Positions 6,594 to 12,977 of a stretch of 22,868 nt of DNA are shown in pieces. Origin of the DNA: a virus; the IMG/VR virus record IMGVR_UViG_3300042902_000085, positions 1 through 22,868 of that record; one strand, written 5' to 3'. A model generated the notes under the pieces. It saw only the letters and a list, made by a program, of their open reading frames with translations. It was not told where the DNA came from and made no database searches. A program made the position numbers and the translations under genes. How positions within the stretch are numbered: position 1 is the first letter of the stretch; the number at the start of each line of letters is the position of its first letter.

Positions 6594-7825
6594 TATTTGT
6601 CCCAAGCCTTTGCGGCATTAAAGTTCTGTTGAGAGAACTCCATTCTGTCCACTAATTTTAAAGCACCGCCAGATATTCTATCAACTGCCACGAAACCTTC
6701 CGGACCAGTAACTTTGAATCCTTCAGGTGTTCTCACAAATGTATCCATTGATGATTTGATGACTTCCAATTTACGAATAATAAAATCTTTCGCTTCAACA
6801 ATAAGATTCATCAAATCAAAAATCAACTTCAATTGATTAATATTGTTTTTATAAAATCGCATCACCTCAGTTTTTTCGGCTTGACGATTCTTTTTTGTGT
6901 CTGCCCGTTTCGCCTCAATAATTGATTTGTTGAGTTTATCTTCGACCCACTTAATCAATTCGACAGTATGTCTTCCAGTATCACGTATTTGTTCACCAGC
7001 ACGAACTTTAGTGTTGTTAAATGTTTTTATCTGAATCAATATTTTATCGACACTTGATATTCTATTCAAACTTGTTGCACTGATGGATTGAAAAACTCTA
7101 CCCGCTTCAGATAAAATTGAATTTAATCTTTTTGTTTCATTTTCTGTGAAAGTAGATGTTCCTGAAGCATCAACAAAAGATGCATCTCTAAACCATACAT
7201 CACGAGTCTGTTTGAGATGTCCAATGTCTATGTTGAAAGATGCTTTTAACGTATCTATTGTTCTGCCAGAATATGCTGTATGGAATACAATTCCCAATTG
7301 TGCGGAAAGAATGCTCTTTGATAATTTTGTATCAGTAGGAACAGCATACACAATCGTATTTGGTTGAAATGTGATATACGAAACGCCATCAATGGTTTGT
7401 TTTTTTGTATCACCTTTAGTGAAAAGAAGATCACCTTGAAGTATTCCAGTTATTCCAAGTTTAGGAAGAAACGCAAGTGCATATTTCAACTTATCATTTA
7501 AACCAGGATTTGGATGATTTCTGTCTATGTCATCATTTGTGTAATTAATCTTACCTTCTTTATTGAAAACAGACTTTGTTCCAACAAAGAATTTCCCAGT
7601 CTCAGGATTGATTCCACATATGACAGCAGGTGCACCATCCCATTTCGTGGTAACATTGACTTTAGATTTAGATTGACCAGAAAACATATCACGTAATGAA
7701 CGTAAAAAGTTGATAGATTCTCTAGCACCTTGGACACCTCGATTTAAAACATTATCTTCCAAATGTTCTAGATGGAGATTCGCTCCAGTATTTTTTGATT
7801 CGTTTAAGTATTGTTTAAAGTTCAT
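6593..7825 (-). CDS. DUF6267-like protein with ligase/nucleotidyltransferase motifs
   Basis: A 410-residue protein. It resembles a family of marine T4-like phage proteins that I know as DUF6267 (recall, not a search). The sequence shows the ordered motifs of the covalent nucleotidyltransferase (DNA/RNA ligase, capping enzyme) superfamily: KWDG at 61-64 (motif I, K61 as the AMP-accepting lysine), GKFFVGTKS and EGKINYT just after (position of motif Ia), QGDLLF at 130-135 (motif III-like), EGFV at 376-379 (motif IV-like) and LKLVDR at 389-394 (motif V). A long helical, Lys/Arg-rich insert (about 290-360) separates motifs III and IV, which is unusual. The N-terminus MNFKQYLNE ends in hydrophobic-x-Glu, like T4 head-targeting leaders. 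It starts one nt after the previous stop. An enzyme joining or adenylylating nucleic-acid ends is inferred. Confidence 0.72.
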   Translation of the reverse strand: MNFKQYLNESKNTGANLHLEHLEDNVLNRGVQGARESINFLRSLRDMFSGQSKSKVNVTTKWDGAPAVICGINPETGKFFVGTKSVFNKEGKINYTNDDIDRNHPNPGLNDKLKYALAFLPKLGITGILQGDLLFTKGDTKKQTIDGVSYITFQPNTIVYAVPTDTKLSKSILSAQLGIVFHTAYSGRTIDTLKASFNIDIGHLKQTRDVWFRDASFVDASGTSTFTENETKRLNSILSEAGRVFQSISATSLNRISSVDKILIQIKTFNNTKVRAGEQIRDTGRHTVELIKWVEDKLNKSIIEAKRADTKKNRQAEKTEVMRFYKNNINQLKLIFDLMNLIVEAKDFIIRKLEVIKSSMDTFVRTPEGFKVTGPEGFVAVDRISGGALKLVDRMEFSQQNFNAAKAWDK

Positions 7826-7826
7826 G

Positions 7827-9053
7827 TTAGTATATTTTCACAAAAGGTCCGTTAGTGTCTCTAAATTCTTTCTTAGCGCCATAGTAAAGAGTTTTCAACC
7901 ATTCTTCAATCAATTCATTTTTTTCTATTAATGCCCAAGCATATGCCCAACGCATACAAGTTAATTTCGATGAAAGTCGTCCAGCTGCATATCTACTTGA
8001 AGATTCGTTCATTATACAATAATCCAAAACTTGATCAAATGAACCTTTAGAAACTTCTTTGTTTTTATAAAAAACTTTCATGTCACCAAAATATATATTC
8101 ATTTTGTTAACTTTGAGTTTAGAAAGTTCTTTTTGGAAACTTATCCAATATTTTTTATCTTCTTCTTTCCATTGTCCTGGCGCAGGAATATGTGGATCTT
8201 TACCTGCGTTGACAGGTCTAATGATTCTTAACTTATTATAATACTTTGAGAAGAAATCGTCAATAGCATCAGCTGAAGATTTACCTATTTTAGCGCCAGC
8301 ATCTTTACCTGTTGGAGTAAGATCAGTTTGAACACCGCCTCTAGGAGAAGATATGTTAAAATTTCTAGTTTGCCAGTTTACATCAGTTTCTCCAACTTTA
8401 AATTGACCCGAAATTTCACCATTGTCTATTTCTGTTGGAGTTTTACTATTTGTACCAAAATTTAAAAAACATTTAAGTGGTCCATTGATGGAGAATTGCA
8501 ATTCTTTTTGTTTACCTTTACCCATATTTGACAATTCAAGGTCAGCTTTAACTTTAGATTTAGATATAGCTTTCAAAGATACCGGTACCAAATCATATGA
8601 CTGTATCAGTTCTCTCATGTAGGCATTCAAAGAATATAGATTCGCCATCTGATCAGGATTTTTTGTTATCTGGTCTATATTTTTTTTGATTGCATTCTCT
8701 TTTGATTTCTTTACAATATATATGTCAGCTGGATTCCAATTATCTTTAGTCTTAACACCGCAACGACTCTTAGCAATATCTTCTATGTAAGTCATGAATC
8801 CCGAATTCTCATCTCTTGAATATGAATAACCCTTATTATTCTTTAAATAAGATTTAAGTGCTGCAGCCTGTTTCACATATGTTGACATCCAAATTTCTCG
8901 CAAAAGTTTGTTCTTTGCTAAATCCGGATAAACAGAAGATACTACAGAAAATAATTCCGATTCCGAAGGAATTTTAGAACTTTCTATATATTTTTGAAAA
9001 AAAACTTTAGAACCATTTTCCTGTTTCGCAGTTTCAATAGCATTTCCAGCCAT
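7827..9053 (-). CDS. Putative PD-(D/E)xK-like nuclease, first gene of the late cluster
   Basis: A 408-residue protein from ATG 9053; the GTG at 9059 is in frame but a GGAG Shine-Dalgarno is correctly spaced for 9053. I do not recognise the family by name. Landmarks are a helical N-terminal part (1-95), then KDNWNPADIYIV (residues 103-114), a helical segment NLYSLNAYMRELI and DLVPVSLKA (154-162). An Asp at the end of a P-A-D strand followed some 45-50 residues later by hydrophobic-S-L-K is the layout of PD-(D/E)xK nucleases, with Ser in place of the usual acidic residue. Residues about 165-260 appear beta-rich (KADLELSNMGKG, CFLNFGTNSK). The C-terminus has RWAYAWALIEKNELIEEWL. It follows the late promoter and directly precedes the ligase-like gene. 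Confidence 0.55.
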   Translation of the reverse strand: MAGNAIETAKQENGSKVFFQKYIESSKIPSESELFSVVSSVYPDLAKNKLLREIWMSTYVKQAAALKSYLKNNKGYSYSRDENSGFMTYIEDIAKSRCGVKTKDNWNPADIYIVKKSKENAIKKNIDQITKNPDQMANLYSLNAYMRELIQSYDLVPVSLKAISKSKVKADLELSNMGKGKQKELQFSINGPLKCFLNFGTNSKTPTEIDNGEISGQFKVGETDVNWQTRNFNISSPRGGVQTDLTPTGKDAGAKIGKSSADAIDDFFSKYYNKLRIIRPVNAGKDPHIPAPGQWKEEDKKYWISFQKELSKLKVNKMNIYFGDMKVFYKNKEVSKGSFDQVLDYCIMNESSSRYAAGRLSSKLTCMRWAYAWALIEKNELIEEWLKTLYYGAKKEFRDTNGPFVKIY

Positions 9054-9074
9054 AAACACTCCATTTTTATAGAG

Positions 9075-9082
9075 TATTTATA
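9075..9082 (-). promoter_or_regulatory. T4-type late promoter (TATAAATA)
   Basis: The intergenic gap 9054-9091 contains on the sense strand TATAAATACTC, an exact match to the T4 late promoter box TATAAATA recognised by RNA polymerase with gp55 and the gp45 clamp coactivator. It lies about 20 nt upstream of the ATG at 9053, leaving room for a short leader with the GGAG Shine-Dalgarno. There is no -35 element, as expected for this class. It divides the replication operons from the cluster at 9053-5246 and implies that cluster is expressed at the virion-assembly stage. Confidence 0.75.
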
Positions 9083-9091
9083 ATACTATGT

Positions 9092-10204
9092 TTACCGGAT
9101 AATGTCAATCTCAGTGTTGTTTGTCCAAACCTCAATTTCAGTGCGAAGTCTGTTCTCAGATTTCAAAGACTCATAACGGTTCGTTGCCTTTTTCTTCCAC
9201 CAATCAATCAGATTATTAAGATTATGTTTATCATAGTTCTCATCTTTTACAATCTTGTCTTCTTTTCCAGCAACTATTTCACGGAAGTTTTTTATACCAT
9301 AGTTGCAATAGTAGTATCTTTTCTTTTCGGTCAATTGCTTAGTTTTATCAATAAATGAACAGAATTCTTCATATTCATTTCCACCTTTCAATCCACTCTT
9401 GATCAGAGACACAGCAGTATTCATGATCCTAAGTTTTCTATTAGAAACATCTTCATCAACTATCGGTGATCCATTAATTTCATCAAGATATTGTTTCAAA
9501 TTTTCATAAGGTTCACCATGCATCATAGGAAGAAAATCTGAAACCGTGACACCACTAAATCGCAGGAATGGTTTCATACCATCATATTGAGACACACTCT
9601 TAGTTGTTCCGTATAAACTTGTTGTTTCAAACAGACACATGTTCATGTCATATTTCTTATTGATCATATCACGAACTTCATGTGAACAACAAATTGCAGC
9701 AAGTAGTTTACCACCAATGTAATTGAATCCGAAAGGTTGAGTTGGAACAATAACGAATCCCATCAATGAAGATTTATTGAATGATTTGATCAAATCTGTT
9801 TCACTCGCCATATTATATCCCAACATATCATTTCTTGGTTTCATCATAATTGTGGGAGATCCAAATCGAATAAATCCAACCCATTTCTGAGTTGTCTTTT
9901 CAAAAACAGCCAGTTTTATATTTCTTCCAGGATTAGATGTATTGATGTGTGATGAAGTGATATCAAGATAATTCTGCCAACGATTCGAATCTAGATCAAC
10001 AATCTCAAAATCCATATCGTTGGGTGTAATATCAAAATTGGAAAATAAATCTTCTTCTGGTCCACATCCAGGCAATGCAGTAGTTACATTGGATAAAGAT
10101 TTCAACTTCTGATCTCGCATATATTCATCAATTCGTTCAAACTTATCAAAGTAGTCTGTAAAAATCTTTGCACAATGCAGAGACTGTTCTTTAGTCAATT
10201 TCAT
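9092..10204 (-). CDS. DUF4338/DruA-like protein downstream of the replicative helicase
   Basis: A 370-residue cytosolic protein overlapping the helicase stop by 4 nt (ATGA). The middle third resembles DUF4338, the domain of the Druantia defence protein DruA and of some transposon-associated proteins: KLAVFEKTTQKWVGFIRFGSP (97-116), the conserved KPRNDMLGYN region (122-131, compare family K-x-R-D-x-x-I-G-W), then a strand before a loop and helix (GFVIVPTQPFGFNYIGGKLLAAI, 149-171) and YDMNMCLFETTSLYGTTK (185-202), where the family has L-L-E-T-F-V and a G-T pattern. The C-terminal third is basic and Trp/Tyr-containing (RYYYCNYGI, LIDWWKKKATNRYESL). Position behind gene 41 suggests a role in replication, recombination or counter-defence. 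The family link is by pattern recall and should be tested. Confidence 0.65.
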   Translation of the reverse strand: MKLTKEQSLHCAKIFTDYFDKFERIDEYMRDQKLKSLSNVTTALPGCGPEEDLFSNFDITPNDMDFEIVDLDSNRWQNYLDITSSHINTSNPGRNIKLAVFEKTTQKWVGFIRFGSPTIMMKPRNDMLGYNMASETDLIKSFNKSSLMGFVIVPTQPFGFNYIGGKLLAAICCSHEVRDMINKKYDMNMCLFETTSLYGTTKSVSQYDGMKPFLRFSGVTVSDFLPMMHGEPYENLKQYLDEINGSPIVDEDVSNRKLRIMNTAVSLIKSGLKGGNEYEEFCSFIDKTKQLTEKKRYYYCNYGIKNFREIVAGKEDKIVKDENYDKHNLNNLIDWWKKKATNRYESLKSENRLRTEIEVWTNNTEIDIIR

Positions 10205-11604
10205 ACACGCATACCTTCAAATTTTGTGTTAAATTTACGTTCTCTGCTACCAAAAGTATTGATTGGACCAGTATCAACATTTTGACCAGAATCTGATAAA
10301 CCTTTCTGAGCAGAATCTTCGGCATCATATAGTTTCATTTTAGCACGATCAACACCAATAACAAACTTCTTATTGAAGTTGGGATCACCGTAACGATTCT
10401 TCAATTGCTTAACCATAATTTGATTCAACTGTTCAAGTTCTTCAGTACTAATCAATGCGAACATAAAATCAGCAGTGGCAGGCAATCCAAATGATTCAGA
10501 AGTATCCTCTAAACCAACGTCTGTATTCGAGAAACCACTTCGAGTTGTTTGTGTAGCAGAAACAACAGGTACACCAAATTCCACAGCAAGACCACGAAGT
10601 TCTTCGGCAATTGCTTTGATGTAAGAATATGAATTCACAGAAGCGCCCATCTTGATTCTAGATGAACTACAAATATTCAAATAATCGATAAAGATGATTT
10701 CTGGAACAAAATTCTTCTTCAATCGCAATTCATTCAGTAGTGAACGAAAGTGACTAGCATTAGCACTTGCAGTAGGATATTCTTTGATGATCAATTTGCC
10801 TTGAGTCTTATTTTTCAATACAGAAAATCTACGATCATAATCATCTTTTGAAACTGTGTGTAAATCATCAATCGTGATATTCAATAAGTTCGCATCAATA
10901 CGTTCTGCAATTTTCTCTTCTGCCATCTCAAGTGTGATATAAAGAACATTATGACCTTGACTGATACTCGATGCGGCAACATGGCACATGAATAATGACT
11001 TACCAACACCAGTTCCTGCAAGTGCAATATTCAAAGTCTTTGCTGGTATTCCACCCTTTGTAATTTTATTGAAATAATCTAAGTCAAATTTAATCTTCTT
11101 TTCTTTTCTATGATAGAAGTCGAAACGGGATTCAGAATCATTCAAGTAATCATGACCAACATTAGAATCAAAAGAAACACCGAGCGCATCAGATAACAGT
11201 TCAGGAATAGAACCTTTACTTTTATTTCCTGAACTGTTATCTAGAATCTGAACTGATTCCATGATTGCATTGTATATTGCTTTGTCTTGACAAAACTTCT
11301 CTGTCTGATTTGTCAACCATTGCATCTCGGATTTTTCATTCTTATTTTCACACAACTTATTCAATAAATCGATTGAAGATTTAACTTGATTTTCTGTAAA
11401 ACTCTTGGATTCCATAATATTAATCACAAGGGCTTCGTGTGTTGGAAGAGTTTTGTATTGTGTTACAAAACTTTCAACCTCATTGAATAATAAAGACTCG
11501 GCAACATCTGAAAAATAATCTGTACGAATAAACGGTAATACTTTCCTTGTAAACTCATCATTGTAAATCAAATTTTTCAGTATTGTCGTTTCTATGCGAT
11601 CCAT
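10201..11604 (-). CDS. 41: DnaB-like replicative helicase (T4 gp41)
   Basis: A 467-residue hexameric 5'-3' helicase of the replisome, driving unwinding on the lagging-strand template. The N-terminal domain (1-165) has the DnaB-type helical pattern. The RecA-like core begins near 170: ITKGGIPAKTLNIALAGTGVGKS with Walker A at 197-203 (K202, S203), ITLEMAEEKIAERID (223-236, motif H1a with its Glu), PEIIFIDYLN (301-310, Walker B, D307), and VPVVSATQTTRSG (motif H3). RFSVLKN and NRYGDPN fit the later arginine-finger region. The length is close to T4 gp41 (475). The ATG lies 47 nt inside the upstream gene and its stop overlaps the DUF4338-like gene, so the set is translationally coupled under the uvsX promoter. 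Confidence 0.95.
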   Translation of the reverse strand: MDRIETTILKNLIYNDEFTRKVLPFIRTDYFSDVAESLLFNEVESFVTQYKTLPTHEALVINIMESKSFTENQVKSSIDLLNKLCENKNEKSEMQWLTNQTEKFCQDKAIYNAIMESVQILDNSSGNKSKGSIPELLSDALGVSFDSNVGHDYLNDSESRFDFYHRKEKKIKFDLDYFNKITKGGIPAKTLNIALAGTGVGKSLFMCHVAASSISQGHNVLYITLEMAEEKIAERIDANLLNITIDDLHTVSKDDYDRRFSVLKNKTQGKLIIKEYPTASANASHFRSLLNELRLKKNFVPEIIFIDYLNICSSSRIKMGASVNSYSYIKAIAEELRGLAVEFGVPVVSATQTTRSGFSNTDVGLEDTSESFGLPATADFMFALISTEELEQLNQIMVKQLKNRYGDPNFNKKFVIGVDRAKMKLYDAEDSAQKGLSDSGQNVDTGPINTFGSRERKFNTKFEGMRV

Positions 11605-11932
11605 GTTTTGCTTCTTCCGATAATAAAATTTCAGTCAATATATCACCAATTATTGTAACAAAATCTGAACTAGAATTCAAGTCATCTTCACTATAACTAC
11701 CTGTATCGATTACTTTATATTCAAATTTTAAATTGGCAAATTCCATTTGTTCTTGTACTTGGAGTGTTCCGTAGTAGTAAGTGACTCCACTATATTTACC
11801 ACTCAAAAGAGTGATACCTGTGTAGTCACTTTCTGGAATACTGTAAAATGTATAATCTTTACCGTATTCAGGCTTCTTCGGCTTTTTCCAAAACAGGAGT
11901 TTGTCCCATAATGCTTCCATAAGAAATCCCAT
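11558..11932 (-). CDS. Unknown small protein overlapping uvsX and gene 41
   Basis: Up to 124 residues from ATG 11932, or 120 from ATG 11920, which has a GGGA spaced six nt upstream; the 11932 ATG has an AGAGG too close to it. The N-terminus MEALWDKLLFWKKPKKPEYG is amphipathic and basic. Then comes DYTFYSIPESDYTGITLLSGKYSGVTYYYGTLQVQEQ, a beta-rich stretch, and an acidic tail (YSEDDLNSSSDFVTIIGDILTEILLSEE). It resembles an unassigned protein that follows uvsX in marine T4-like phages. The 65-nt overlap with uvsX and the 47-nt overlap with gene 41 make it a dual-coded bridge. A replisome or recombination accessory role is only suggested by position. Confidence 0.8.
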   Translation of the reverse strand: MGFLMEALWDKLLFWKKPKKPEYGKDYTFYSIPESDYTGITLLSGKYSGVTYYYGTLQVQEQMEFANLKFEYKVIDTGSYSEDDLNSSSDFVTIIGDILTEILLSEEAKHGSHRNDNTEKFDLQ

Positions 11933-12923
11933 ACCTCTTTGTAATAAAGTTTTTAAATTTATCAGTTTCTAAAATTGGTTCCCAGAAACTAGCGTTGTCT
12001 GTATCCGCTAATCGTTTCTTATCTCCAATCTCACCAGTTTCCTGATCAACCTTTGCATACCAACCATTTGAAGGTTTAACAACAAAATTGCCTTCAATCG
12101 CAACGTCCATTAATCCAGAATACTTATGTATTCCACCTTCGAATGAAACTGTGATGGGAATCTTAGACTTCTCACGAACATATCTAGACTTCTCAACATT
12201 GATGATGAAATTGTAACCAGTAATATCTGCTCCAGTTTTTTCTTGTTGACGACCTAAGATGTAGATATTATCTGCTGAATAATAAGAACCTGTACCACCA
12301 CCAACAATATCTTTCGGAAACATTCCAATTTCTTTGTATGTGTGATTAACAACAATCATAGGAATATCTTTCATCGTCAAGTGTGGTGTTACCATTCTGA
12401 ACAGAGACTTGACTTGTTTAGCCCGAGACATATCTGCAACAGATTTGCCATCAAGTGCATCATCAACTTCTTTCTTTGATGCTAAGTTACCGATTGAATC
12501 AAGAATGATGATAAGTTTATCACCACGTTCCAAATTCTGCAACTGTTGCATAATATCAAATTTCAATTGTTCAATATCAGTAAGTGGCGTGTGTAGCACA
12601 CGATCCATATCAATATCAAATGTTTCAAAGTATTTGGCTGGCGTACCAAACTCAGAATCATAAAACAACAAAATTGATTCAGGATATTGCTTCATATATG
12701 CATTTGCCATCAATAGACTGAATGCTGTCTTGAAGTGTTTACTTGGACCAGCCCACATGGTGAGACCTGGTGTTAAACCACCATCAAGTTTTCCAGACAA
12801 AGCAACATTGACCATGGGTACAGATGTTGATACCATATCCTTTTCTGTAAAGAATTTGGAGTCTGAAAGTATGGAACTATCTTTAATTGTACTATTTTTC
12901 TTCAACTTATCAAGTAGAGACAT
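11868..12923 (-). CDS. uvsX: UvsX RecA-like recombinase
   Basis: A 351-residue strand-exchange protein of the RecA/Rad51 superfamily, forming filaments on ssDNA for recombination-dependent replication and repair. Walker A is GPSKHFKT (59-66; the T4 form is GPSKSFKS). FYDSEFGTP (88-96) carries the catalytic Glu region. KLIIILDSIGNLASK (137-151) is Walker B with D143. MIVVNHTYKE is the L2-proximal strand, and VGGGTGSYYSADNI matches the DNA-binding loop region. The length is near T4 UvsX (391). The start has AGGAG seven nt upstream and a perfect sigma70 promoter just before it. The 3' end overlaps the next gene by up to 65 nt. Confidence 0.95.
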   Translation of the reverse strand: MSLLDKLKKNSTIKDSSILSDSKFFTEKDMVSTSVPMVNVALSGKLDGGLTPGLTMWAGPSKHFKTAFSLLMANAYMKQYPESILLFYDSEFGTPAKYFETFDIDMDRVLHTPLTDIEQLKFDIMQQLQNLERGDKLIIILDSIGNLASKKEVDDALDGKSVADMSRAKQVKSLFRMVTPHLTMKDIPMIVVNHTYKEIGMFPKDIVGGGTGSYYSADNIYILGRQQEKTGADITGYNFIINVEKSRYVREKSKIPITVSFEGGIHKYSGLMDVAIEGNFVVKPSNGWYAKVDQETGEIGDKKRLADTDNASFWEPILETDKFKNFITKRYGISYGSIMGQTPVLEKAEEA

Positions 12924-12949
12924 AATAACTCCTGTGTTATATTCTATCT

Positions 12950-12977
12950 ATTATACACTATCCAAAGAAATTGTCAA
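12950..12977 (-). promoter_or_regulatory. Consensus sigma70 promoter for uvsX-41 operon
   Basis: On the sense strand TTGACA (12977-12972), a 16-bp spacer, then TATAAT (12955-12950): both hexamers match the bacterial consensus exactly. The -35 box lies inside the last codons of the polymerase gene. The -10 box is about 27 nt upstream of the uvsX ATG, leaving a short leader that contains CAGGAG as Shine-Dalgarno. It should be read by unmodified host RNA polymerase, giving early expression of uvsX, the bridge gene, 41 and the DUF4338-like gene. Confidence 0.85.

Noticed and set aside
9092-9130. Intrinsic terminator before the late cluster
   Set aside because: No GC stem followed by a T-run is found at the end of the DUF4338-like gene on the sense strand.
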